DNA of 64,000 bases from positions 186,001 to 250,000 of the forward strand of contig BDSL01000100.1 of the NCBI GenBank assembly GCA_003116995.1, read 5' to 3'. Below the pieces are notes generated by a model. It was not told the origin of the DNA. It saw only the letters and a program-made list of their open reading frames with translations, and did not search any database. Source of the stretch: Yamagishiella unicocca (taxonomy: Eukaryota; Chlorophyta; Chlorophyceae; Chlamydomonadales; Volvocaceae). The translations under genes were made by a program, and so were the position numbers. Below are positions 34,794 through 46,450 of the stretch, piece after piece (positions within the stretch are counted from its first letter, which is position 1; each line of letters opens with the position of its first letter).

Positions 34794-37700
34794 TTAAGGT
34801 CGCGGCTCATAGCGGCCCGAGTTGTTCCGAGGCGTGTTCGGCATCGTGAACTCATTCTGCTCGGCGACCGCGGCGCCGGCGGCAGGCTGCTGCAGGGTGC
34901 CAGGCGGCGCGCCCTCCACAGGCGTGATGGGACCCGCCTGGTTGGGGTTGTCGGCTGCCATCTGCTTGCGCGCCATGTCGCCGTCCGAGGGGGCAGAGCC
35001 CTCGGGGCGTGACGCGGCCCCCGGGGCCAGCGCCTCCACCTCAGCCTCGGACGCCTCCTGGGTCGATGACGCCCGCGGCGGCTCGGCGGCACCCGATGAG
35101 GCAGCATTGACCTGCTGCTGCTGTCGGCGGCGGCGCACCAGCAGGATGATGATCACAATAATGAGCAGAAACGCGATACCACCGATGACTCCACCAATAA
35201 TGGCGCCGATGTTGACGCCCTTCTTGTTGTCGTCCTCGGCCAGATTAGGGCTGCTCGACGGAGCACTCTCCGGGGTGGGGAACACCGCCCCCCCTGGCGG
35301 CGGCAGTGGTGGTGGCGAGGACGGGGGTGGTGGCGACGACGGGTCTTGTCCCACCACGTACGCGCCTGGCCCGCGCACACGGCACGTGACCAGTCCCGTG
35401 GTCGTGTCGTACGACACAAAGACTGCCGGCGCGCTGCCCAGCTGCAGGCCGCCCAGGGCACCGGTGGCCGTGTTGGTGGCGCTGTCGTACAGCAGGCAGG
35501 TGCCGGTCCTGGACGCGTCGTAGCTGGTGGTGGGGATCTTGAGCAGGATGTAGCTGTTGATGCCGTCCAGGGTGGGGGGCGGTGTGGCGGAGGCGTCGGC
35601 GCTGACGGCAGCCCAGTTCAGGCTCGTGAGGCCGCTTCGCAAGGTGATGGTCGAGGGCAGGGTGCTGCCCAGCGCCACCAAGACTGGAGACGCGGCCAGG
35701 GAGAGCTCGGAAAGGCCGATGCCATAGCCCACAGCTGCGGCTGCATCACTGCCAGTGAGGAGGACGGACGCCTGGGCAAGTGAGGACGGCGATGTAGGCG
35801 TCGTGGCTTGGAGCAGCTTGCGACTCATCGACGTGGTCACCTCGGCCGCTGTCAGCTCTGTGTCCAGAGGGTACGAAGAAAGCTGCAGCGCGCTCCTGCG
35901 GCCGCTGGTGGTGGTGGTGGCCGTGGCCGCGTTGGGACCGGACTGCAGCGTGATGGCGGCGTAGTTGTCCTCCACAACGGACAGCGCCGCAGCTGACACG
36001 TAGACACCCCCGGTGCCGGCAGCAATGAACCCGGCACCAGCCGTTGCTTGCTTGCCGAGCCCGCCCACCAGCGAGGTGGTGGTGCTGAGGGCCTTCTTCA
36101 GCCAAACCTGGGAGTTGTCGCTAGTGAGGGAGCTGGGGAGGGAAGATACCTGCACGGAGCAGATCTGTGTAGCGGCGCCAGTGGTGAGCGAGGAGCCCCC
36201 GGCAGCCAGCAGTGCGGCCAATAGCGTGTCAATGGCTCCAGTGACGATCTCGGTGGCCGCCGCATTGAGGGTGCCAGCGGCACTGTTGGCATTGTTGCTG
36301 ATGGAGGACAGCGCCAGTTTGACCTGTGCAGGGGTGCGGGCGGTATTTAGGGCTAGGTGCACCAACTGCTTTTGTGTGGGCGGGTGGTGCCACTTGGAGC
36401 TGACATTGAATGTGCTGGTTCAATAAAGCAACCGACACGTCTTACCTATTTAGGACCCCTTTTTATGCATGGAGGAGGAGCCAAAGCCGCATTGCACCAA
36501 CTGGCATAAACACATCATGGCACAGCCGGACCCCCTCCCCATGCCAGAAAAAACCCTAAAACCCTAAAACCCACACGCACCTGATCCACATCCGCCGTGT
36601 TCGTGCCCCTCATGATGGTGCCAACCAGCGATGACGTCTGAGTGGATGCCAGGTCGCTGACTTGGGTGAGGCGGCGGCTGGCCCGACGGCCCTTGGCCTT
36701 GCCCTTGTTGATAGCACTGTTACCCGCAGAGACCTGGCCGTTTGCCTCCAAAGCCTTCGAGATGTCGTTGCTCTGCAACACATGGGCAGGCATCGACCAG
36801 CAAGCAGTAAGAAGGAGTGCAGGGGAGGACAGGGGTGCGGCTGGTGCTGGGGCGTGCTTGCAGCCCGTTTTGATGGTGCAGGAGGGACAGCCAGCATGGT
36901 GTGCATTTGCTGTGCAGCGGCTGCTGCAGATGGGTACCCCCCACCGTCCATCACGTGTCTCCTCTCATGCCCATAAGGTCATGTTGGGCCTGGCCTAGTC
37001 AGGCGAGGCGAGGTCAGGCTGCCCACCTTTGCCAAGTCTTCCAGGTCCACCTTGTCCTTTAGAAGCTTCTCGACATCAACATCCGCGGGGACATCCTTGA
37101 TTGCCACGTCCGCCGTGAAGCAGGTGCGCAGGCCCTGGCTGTCAGTGGCACAGGCGTACAGTGTCACCTTGCCCGAGGGGAGCCCGGCCATGCTGAACGA
37201 AGGGGCAGGACCCTTGAATGCCTCGGTCTCCACACCCTTCTGGATCATGCCGAAAGCGTAGGTCAAGGCCGTGTCCTCATCAGTCCAGCCGGTAGCACGG
37301 AGCGTCAAAGCAGCATACGGGGCCTGATCGTTTGCAATCTCCACTGAAATGCAGGGAGACGAGTCAGCGTTGCTCGCTGGGGTGCACTTGGGGGCCGAGT
37401 TGAGTGGCACGATGACGGATATGGATCCTGTCGAAGAGCCCTGGGATAAGTCCACGGTGATGGTGACGGTGGCCTGGTCGGTGGGCAACAGAGCCGATTG
37501 GATCGTCATGGTGAAGGTGTTCGTCGGGCCCTCGGTGATGGCCAGGCCGCTGACACCTGGAATCTCGATGCTTGACCATTTAGTGGTGACCGGCCTGTGG
37601 GTGGCGGTGGGAGGACGCAGAGTGGGGTGTTGGGTGGGTTGTGGCAGGGTGGCCAACGGCCGTTCCAAAACGCATGGCATAATGCCTGAACATGCACTAG

Positions 37701-40700
37701 ACAGCAAGAGTACTAGTTCTTCCCTCAACCTACATCGCTGTGCATGCAGGCAATCTGCCTACCTGGGAAATGACAATGCACTAAACAATAATATGGCCAC
37801 CCTTACACCAGGACACCAGGCACGCCCTGGTGTGTATCAAGGCGGTGAGGCCCTGACAGCACACCACGAGCTTACAAGGATACCATGCGCCGCATTACAC
37901 CACCCACTGCCAACAAAGCGAACTAGGCATTACGCCTCGTGGGGTTTTGGATACACCCGGTATTAGTGCACCCCCAACATCCGCAGTTGTATGAGGATAC
38001 ATGCAGTTCCCCCACCCCGGTCCTGCCTTACCCGATGTTCCTATTCATTTCCAACACAATCACCAGGTCCTTGTCAGTCTGCTGCGGCTTATTGCGATCC
38101 GCCGCGCTGGTCCTCCTTTCCAGCCTGCCAGTCAAGGGCTTCTGGTCCTTGGGAAGAACAGTGCTTGACGCCGTGTCGCTCAGGGGGGATGTGCCCTTGA
38201 CCACCTCCTTAATCACCGTCACCGTGAACTTGTGCTTCTTGCCAGCAGTCAGCAGCTTGGAGTCCAACAACCAGATGCCGTCGGTGGTCGTGGTGTCGCC
38301 CTGGTTGCTATCCTTGAAGCAGGGTTCCGGGTAGTCCTCGCGCCTGCGAGCAAGCATCACATGGATCACAGTGAATGGGGTGTGAACACCACGCGCACGC
38401 TGCAGGGTGATGCTAAAGTACAGGGTAATGGAAGCCGGTGGATTAATTTGAATGGCATCCTGGAAGAAAGAGGGTGCTAAAAGAACCAGAATGCAGTGGG
38501 GCTCCAGCGGAGGGGTCCAGTGGTCACTACACCCCCCGGCCCCAGCCCACCACCATACACGTCTTCACTGACACATACAGATGCGGCCCCCCCTCACGTC
38601 ACTCACTCGCAATCCCAAGTATATCGCAGCTGTTGCTGGTCTCTGGTGGTGTCTGGGTCGAAGGAGTCAGTGGCGTTCAACACCAACATGTCGCCCATTG
38701 CCACGGCACCATTGCTGCCCTTCAGCATGGCCACAGGCCTTGTGCCAACGGCAATCATTGTGATGTCAGAGTATCCAGTTGCACCTGCCAGCGCACAGGG
38801 GGGGTAATCGAAAACTCAGTGTCACTCATATGAGTTAGACGTGATTATCGAGCTGGGGGAGAGGGGGCCCGTGGGTTTACTACTGTGCATGGGTTTGTAT
38901 GCTGGTGCTTCACCGCTCACACCCGGCTAAGGACTAGCAACCAGTGAAACCGCAAATAATGACAGCTGAGGTCCTAGACCCAGGCAGGATCTGCACCGAC
39001 AGCAAGTTCGGCAGGACGGCCTAACACACCATGTACGCTACCAGCCCCTCCCTCCGTCCCCCTGCCGACTGACTCACCGCTGGCATAGGTCCCACGGACA
39101 CGGAGTTGGACGCGCTGCCCGTGCCGAGCTAGTACGGGTGGTTCCAGGAAGAGCTTCTGATCGACAACACCCTCCTCAGGTATGCCGATCCAGTTGGTAG
39201 GGGACGTCCAAACCCAACTTAAGGAGAGGCCTGAAGATGGGCAGCGGCAGACAGGCGGAGCAGCGAGCAGCAGCATTCATAGGTTACGGTGGATGGGGAG
39301 TGACAGGATGCCAGAGCTGCACAACCCACCACCCGTCCGCGGCCCCTAAGGCCCAGGCATGGAGGAGTCGAGCAATTTTCAGGATTTGCACCCTCGTATT
39401 CGAGCATACCACATGGCGAGCTCCCCCTCGGGCCCAAAAAGCCTCCGCACCCTCCGGCCCCCCACCCCGCTTCCCTCACCTGGGCACACGTAGCCCGCTC
39501 CTGCGTTCAGCTTCACTCCCCTCTCCAGCATGAACTCCTGGACCGCCGCTCCCCTGACCTTGACGGCCGGCGCGGCGTCGCTGCCCACCTTGGCGAAGGT
39601 GATGTTCCCCACCGCGTACGTTCCCAGCCACGATGTCACCTTGGCCTGCAGACTGTAGCCCGCCAGCCGAGGCAAGTTGCCTACGTCCTCCTTGAGCAGC
39701 GATACCACCAGTTTATCGTTCATGTCTGTTTTGGCATTGGCTCTGTCCACAGCCGCCTGCAGAATCGCCCGAGCGACGGCGTCACCGGCGTCGCTCAGGA
39801 CCGACCACTCCACGCCGTCCCAGGTGCTACGGGCGGACAGGTCCACAGAGAGCATTGCGTCGAAAGAAGGCGGGATACCGCCCGTGGGGCCTACGAACTC
39901 TGTGCCCACGCAAGTCGGCTTGACGGCGGCGGGACCCGACACCACGGCGAGTGGCACGGTGCAGTTGGTGCAGTTCAAGACCTGAAAGGCGAGCCAAATG
40001 GGACGGAGGCGGGGTGCGGGTATTAGGTATGTTAGGCATCGCGGGTGCGTCCTAACCCCCCCCCCCGGCCCATTTTTACACCCACAGTAAGTTAACACAC
40101 GCAGGGATCAGTCCTGTAATGGGTTGAGCACCAAACAGAGCCCGGCAAATTAACGCATGCACAATAATCGGCGAATTCAAATACAGCCCACTCCAAAACT
40201 CACGTCAAAGCTTCCTTCAAAGGACGCTGTCGGATCCACCTGGGCCACCAATTCGGAACCCGATTTGAACGTCAGCTGTTCGCCCGTCGCCTGCAGTCGG
40301 AGGGGCGGTTGCGGGGGTAGGTGCAGGGGTGGGGGTGGAGGCGCAACAACAGAGCGCAGTAAGGGAATGGTATTCATGCCGTTTCGCAGGGATACGTGGG
40401 AAGGAGGAGTAATCCGTGTTGCAGCGGTAAGAAGCACCCATACCCACCCACCCGCGCCGCCCGGGGGATGGCTGGAGGCACCCTCTATCCTTTTGCCGGT
40501 TCCCCCCCTTCCCGCTTCCCCCACCCGTCTCCCAATTCGTACCCTGATCTTCGCGCCCGGCGGCAGCCTGACCGTGACGGTGTCGTCCGAGGTGCTGCAC
40601 TGCGCCGCTTCAGAGCCGCCCAGCAGGTCGGACGAGGCGGAGTCCAGGACGCGGCCGCAAGGCACAGACACCAGCTGCCCCGCAAAGGCGTTGAGGGAGG

Positions 40701-43700
40701 CGGTGATTCTCTTGCCGTCGTTGGAGATCCGGGAGCGGAAGGCGCGAAGGTTCTTGGGCCGGCACTTGGCGGCGCACTGCTCCGTAGCCAGCGCCTGGAG
40801 CGTCGTGTCGCACCTCCAGTTCTGGCAGCCCGGCAGGTTCACGCAAACCTCGTCGTCCTTGCACGTCTCCCCCTCCGCGGTGGAGCCAACCACGCAGGAG
40901 GTGGTTCCCGCGTTCAGGCGCCTGACCTGCCGTGCCGTCGACTTGAGGTCGCAGAAGAACGTGCACTCACCCAAGTTGTAGCACGAGTCGCGCCCGTTGC
41001 TGCACGAGCAGACCTTGGCCGGCTCGCCCTCGCCCATGAAACATACCTGGCCGAACTCCTTGCAGTCCGGCTTGACGCGGCAGCTGGTCTCCGTCGGGGT
41101 GACGCTGGGCAACGGGGTGTCGCGGCCGCCCGCCACACCCTCCGCCGCGCACAGGTCAAGGGTCCCTACCAGCACGCCGCCGTTAAGGCTGGGCACAGTC
41201 AGGCTCTGGCAGCCCATGGCGACGTTGCACTGGTTCAGCGAGGAGCACATCATGCCGGCACGAGAAGCAATGTTGGAGGTGCCGGCGTTGATCGAGACAG
41301 CGACCAGGTTGCACAGCCCTTGCGGCAGGAGCAGGTCGACCTTGCAAAGCTCCAGGAAGGCCTTGGCCGTGTCTTCAGAATCCACGTCGGGGCTTGGCTT
41401 CGTGAGGGCGACGTCCACAATGCCCCTCAGGACCTCCATGCAGTACTGGCAGTCGTTGCAGGGCGTCGAAGGAGGACGGATGATGGGAGACCGAGGGGCC
41501 GGGGGGAACGGCGGGCTACGGGCCAGAGGGGGGCTACGGGCCGGAGGGGGGGCAGGGGCCGGAGGGGGGGGTAGAAGGGGTGGCCGTACTGCGGCGGCGC
41601 GAAGTACGGCGGTGGGGCCCCGGGCGGTGATGGTGGGCGGGGTGGCGACGGCGGCGGGGCTGGGGGAGAAGGTGGAGGGGATGGTGGTAGGGGCGGGCGC
41701 GGCGGGCGTGGAGGGGGTGAAGGGCTTGGTGGGGGGCGGGACTTCGGGGGGTCAGTTCCCAGCGGTGGCTGGCGGATAGGAGGCGATGCCACGGGGTAGG
41801 AGTAAGGCGGCCTTGGCGAGGGGGGCGTGGCAAATGGGGGAGCCGGTGCAGGCGGAGGGGTACGAGGCTGACCGTACGTCGGTGAGGGGGGGGGCGGTAA
41901 CACGTCCATGTGGTGCGGGGGAGGCCGAGGTGGGGGCGACAAGGATGCCCGGGGCGGCGGCGAGGACGTCGAGGGAGCCAGGGGGGGAGAGGGAGCCAGG
42001 GGGGCCGGGGGGGGCGGCTGCACTGGAATGTTGGGGTAGACGGGAGACGGGGGCGAGGGAGGGAACGGAGGAGGTGGAGGAGACGCTATGGGCATAACAG
42101 CCGGAGGAGGAGACGGCGGCTGCGGCGGCGACGGCGGCGGCGACGGCGGCGATGGCGGCTGCGGCGGCGGCGCCGGCGGCTTCGGCGGCGATGGGGGCCT
42201 CGGCGGCGGCGGCGGCGGCGACGGCGGCGACGGCGGCGGCGACGGCGGCAACGGCGGCGATGGCGGCGGCGCCGGCGGAGACGGCGGCGACGGCGGCTGC
42301 GGCGGCGGTGAGGGCGGCTGCGGTGGTGGGGGGAGAGGGAAGGTTGGTGGCGGCGGTGTTTCCCCTGGGTAGCTGCCGGGAGATGGTGGCGGCGGCGCCT
42401 GGGGCATTACTGCCGGGGGCGGTGGTGTCATGGGCGGTGATTCCATGGGCGGCGGCGCCAGGGGCATGATTGCCGGGGGCGGTGGCACCAGGGGCGGTGG
42501 CGCAAGGGGATGGTACATGGGAGGCAACGCCGGCTGCATCGATGGTGGAGGATTGGGTGGCCGGGGGGACGGGGGAGGTGGCGGTGGAGATGCTACCGGG
42601 TGGCCACCGTAGCCTGCATGCAATTAGTATCGGGGGGGATAGGGGGACAGTTCAGTGATTATTGCGAAGGATGGACCCACGTAGCTTGTAGCTCGGGCGA
42701 AAGTGCACGTCAGTCCATCTACCGTCCAGGTTGGCAATCAGCAAAATAGTACTACACTCACGCGGGTGCATGGGTATCGACTGCAGAAGACATCCATCAC
42801 CCATCACGTTTTCGATAATTCGCTGAAAAATGTTATTCCAATTTGTTAAGGGATGCCGCGTAAAGAGATACAGCGTAGCTGAGGGAAAAGCGAAATCGAA
42901 TATTCAGGCGGCAACGCACGAGGCCGTCTCAAATGCGTTCTTGGCCTGCAGCGTCAAGATCATGGAATGTGGAAGGATCCGCATCCGGGTGAACTCGTAA
43001 TTTCCATTCGGCTTGCATGTCGCAAACGCGCCCGGAAGCGCGCGCAGGCCTTATCGCCCGCAAGAAATCCCCTGCTAGAAATTACGGTGCCTTGCGCAAT
43101 CCCAGCCGAAAGAAACGGCCGTGCTTATGGAATAGTATGGGAGCGAAACCATGACAACCATGACCATCTGGCGATGTTTTGGGGCGAATTAAGGGTTCGA
43201 TGAGAATATCACCTAAGACCTCGAAATAACGGCATCTTGCGACACAGACGATCAGAGTCGTTAGTGCGTCATAAATCCGTGCCACTGCCGCAGGTTTGCA
43301 AGCGTTTTTTGTAGCCTGCTGACCAACCCTTACGAACAGTGCGCAGTTGGGGTCCCCGAAACCCAAGCGCGTCGCCAGCACCAAGACGCCTAAATCGTCG
43401 CACGTGCAGTTTGGGAAACAGAAATAGACTGCTTGCGCAGACATCAGGAGGGCATAGTTGTCCGCCAGCTGGCCCGTCAGACGCACCCGAAGCGCCAACA
43501 CTGTGGCGTTAACTTATGTATGTGCACACATCTTTATATCATTTTCCGCTTCATGCACTGCGTAGTCTCACTGGTGAAACCCTGTGCCGGCCTCGAGGAC
43601 TTAAGATTCGTGCGACGCCAGCCACAAAGCCTACCAGGTACCCTGTGCTGGGTTTGACAAGACCTACCTGGAGGAGGTTGATTCGCGGCGGCATGTTTAA

Positions 43701-43776
43701 GAGATGCCACTATGCACAATGCGGCAAGAACCAGCGCCAGCGGACCGCGCGTTTTCCCCGGCGCCATTTTGCACAT
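34794..43776 (-). CDS. REJ-B: paralogue of REJ-A, convergent
   Basis: Model (join, minus strand): 43767-43668, 43428-43213, 42613-40543, 40290-40204, 39981-39480, 39230-39078, 38784-38607, 38343-38032, 37594-37027, 36772-36581, 36323-34794. The start is 43767, or 43776 in frame. The modules are: signal peptide (LALVLAALCIVASL); a short Cys module (CFPNCTC); a Pro-rich stalk of about 380 residues; a Cys-rich domain (CNDCQYC, RAGMMCSSLNQC); REJ/PKD-like repeats (LNATDSFDPD, YTWDC; PSFDAMLSVD); a GPS-like end (VTCRVRGPGAYVV); a transmembrane helix encoded at about 35215-35127; RRRRQQQQ; and a tail of about 108 residues. Phases and three exon lengths (87, 153, 178) equal those of REJ-A. Exon 3 is broken by a one-base frame change at the run 41564-41571; with nine Cs instead of eight, all phases agree and the protein is about 1969 aa. 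The second exon's borders are the least certain. Confidence 0.68.
36548..36572 (+). repeat. Interstitial telomere-type repeat (CCCTAAAA)
   Basis: About three units of ccctaaaa, the complement of the Chlamydomonas telomere unit TTTTAGGG, lie a few bases inside the donor side of the intron after the REJ-B exon 36772-36581. Confidence 0.7.
41564..41571 (-). other. Homopolymer frame break in REJ-B
   Basis: Eight Gs on the plus strand (C8 in the gene). Upstream of it the Pro-rich frame reads QYGHPFYPPLRP; the frame leading to the Cys-rich domain (PPSTPCNDC) is offset by one base. One more C would join them. No plausible intron fits. It is either a sequencing or assembly slip or a true lesion. Confidence 0.6.
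43668..43776 (-). CDS. Signal-peptide exon assigned to REJ-B
   Basis: The frame gives MAPGKTRGPLALVLAALC, then more hydrophobic residues and KHAAANQPPP, ending at a good donor (CCAG|GTAGGT) in phase 1. This is the same phase as the REJ-A signal exon. Two in-frame ATGs (43776 and 43767) are possible. Confidence 0.55.
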
Positions 43777-45999
43777 TATCTTGTTGTTTAGACGTAGTAC
43801 ATCCTGTCAAATATCGCAGTAAAACGTCAGCATTCGAGTAGAATGTCGGCATCCTTTGTCAAGTGCGAGGTCACACCATGTTACGGCGCCTACCTCGTAA
43901 GAAGCCAGATTTCTTGTCAGTAGAATAAGTCCTGACAAGAACTCAAGCTTCCAGGCCGGTAAGCTCTGGCTCGTCGTCACAGCTGAAGTAGGTCCTTGTA
44001 AACTGCGAATGTCTGGCCTACCTTAGCTGGCGCCAACAGCGAGACCTTCTGCAGGTGTCTGTATACGACTACCTGAAGGACTTATAGATGTATGCAGTTG
44101 GTTAACCTATAACAGCAGCTGACCCCAAGGGCGCTTAGATTGTTGAGATGTAAGTGAAAAAGTCTCAGAGGAGTGCGCACAAGAACTTCCGGGGCTCGAG
44201 CAGAACGTCAATACGGTGTCGGAAGTATCAAGTGCACAGTTCGGAACTTCAAGCACGCGGGACAATAGGTACCACTTCCTTCGTACGGCAATTTTCAATG
44301 AGGCAAACATCGAAGGATGCCATTGAAGTCAGTCAGTAATATTTTTTAATATTGTTATCTGCCTGTTATGCACCAACTAGGAATAATAAGGTGCGTGCAT
44401 AGAGGAGCAAGAGTGTGTGCGCCTGCTCGATGGTTGTCGGGTTGAAGCACTAAGGAAGTCGACTCCTGTCGCGTCACTATCTCGCGCAGACCACCTTATT
44501 ATCTCAAGGCAAGTACAAATTTTTTTTCCTGCACTTCAGATTTCCTCGAATCGCTAAGAGCGTCCGAAGCCGGAAACCCCAGAGACTATACGATTCCGCC
44601 GCCGAATGAGAATTTCACAAAAGCCATCAATATAATTAATTATCTCCATGCCTGCATGCCTTTGCATTCTTCGTTTAACTTCTCCGAAACTGTTTGATTG
44701 GAGCTGCTCGCTATGGACATTTGCAGGCGCACCGTCTTCACGATTACAAGGAATCCTGATAGATGGTAATAAGATTCTACAGTGACCCCTGAGTTGTTCA
44801 TAGCCTTTGGCGTATACGCAATATGCTCGCGTAGGGCGGCCCGGCGGCGCACAAATCGGTGCACGACTGCCGAGCAGGATGTGTCGGCAGGGTCTTTGGC
44901 TTGGTAGGGTGCCATTGATACTTCCCTCTTTGGGTATTCATTTTCCTGTCGCATATTGGGTAACCGAATGAAGCTTTTGATGAAACCCACGTCCCGCCCT
45001 TAGCGCACAAAAACGCTCGCCCACGTCCGCGTACAACCGGCCCAATCCAACCCGTCGGTGCGTGCGATCGGACCAACAGACACGTGCCCGTTCCATTTTC
45101 GCCCCCTGACCGGCAGTGGCGTACCCACCACTCGCTCTGCCGGCTGTCCAGGCCATGTGGTTATATTTCCCTGCCCTGCTTACTTGCGTACTAGTACCTA
45201 AACCCTGCCGCGCGGCGAGGCTCGCCGCTGCTCTGTTTACATGCACTCCACCCATGTGCACTCCAGTCTATCCCATCCCTGTGACGATACGCTCCAGTCC
45301 CGTTTGTGATGGGCCTTGGGCTGCTGACATGTTTTTAGGCGGCAGGCATCTCGTCACAGGTGAGTGCCTACCCCAGGAAGTAGAACTTCACATGCTGATA
45401 GTCAAGCGTAAGGCTTGCAAATATACAAGTACATAATTATGCTGCTACATGGGTGCGCCGTTGCACACAGGGGAAGGTACTTAATGGCCCCCCTAAAAGA
45501 AGTACATCAAGTGCAGCCCAAGCAGCCCCCCAGCCTCAGCCAGAGAAGCCAGCAAAGCGCCTCAATAAGCAGGGCAGAAAAGCCCCATCTGAGACCCCAA
45601 AGATCCTCACCCAGAATGGGCCACCACCCAGCCCGAAGGGACGTAGGGAAAAAGGTAGGAAGCTCCTGCAGGTGCATCGGCCAGCAGGGACCTAATAATC
45701 AGACCCCTAATCAGGACCGGGGGCCAGGCCAACACACACAAGCTGAACCCGAACAATGTGCAGCAAGGGGTAGTGAGGACCAACCCCGCCCCAACCCTTG
45801 TTCTGGAGCCCCAGCGCCGCGAAGCCCTGCACTAGCAGCAAAACCCCATCGCCCTACGCCGAACCGCACGGTCTCGAAAAATGACACCATTATCCGATTG
45901 TGTTGCCGAGGCGTGCTGCTGTCTCTCCTTCGGGGGTCTGCTTGGGATGCATGTGGCCATGTGCAGGGGAGCCATCAGCGCAACCTCCCCCTGTGTATT
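43777..45999. other. Upstream of REJ-B, no gene seen
   Basis: About 2.2 kb of mixed-composition sequence. Open frames around 44.6-45.4 kb are short and not recognisable. No clear promoter element for REJ-B could be assigned. Confidence 0.4.
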
Positions 46000-46450
46000 G
46001 GTGCTTGCTGTTTCCTCTAGGCTCTCGGTTGTGAGGCTCTGGGTGGTTTGCCTTTAGGAACCGTCGGTTTTCCTTGCTTTCCTTGTCTCTTTCAGTGTCA
46101 GGCGATGCGCCCGATGGCTCTAGCTTTTAGGGTCTGGAGCCCACTGTAACAATTACAACAACCAGGGGAGACACCCTCCAACGCCCTCAATGCGGCTGCC
46201 ATGTACTGCCGCCCAGCCTCCATCCTGCTGACGGCCGTGAGCACCGCTTCGCACTGCTGCCCCCCCTGGAGGGGCCAACAACCCCCCTGGAGGGGCCAAC
46301 ACCGGCCACATTTGACCCCGGGACACACCAACGCTTACCTGCACGGGCAAATGGTCGACGACGGCTCTGGCCTCCGGACAGGCCCAGAAATGATGGCGAG
46401 CGAGGGGAGAACCCGCCTGACACCGCACCAGGAAACTCGCCACAAACACC
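46000..46450 (-). mobile_element. 3'-terminal LINE fragment
   Basis: The minus-strand frame 46449-46153 contains HHFWACPEARAVVDHL, the Cys/His knuckle region of a LINE polyprotein, followed on the same strand by a non-coding tail (about 46150-46000). The tail is nearly identical in layout to 47390-47575 (blocks ttctttcagtgtcaggcgatgcg, read on plus as tctctttcagtgtcaggcga, and ggtctggagcccactgtaac). It is heavily 5'-truncated. Confidence 0.6.

Noticed and set aside
40396..41574. Plus-strand 392-codon frame over the REJ-B Cys-rich exon
   Set aside because: Antisense shadow; the minus frame has the conserved Cys pattern shared with REJ-A.
42088..42470. Plus-strand poly-Arg, Gly and Ala frames
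   Set aside because: Shadows of the REJ-B Pro-rich stalk on the opposite strand.
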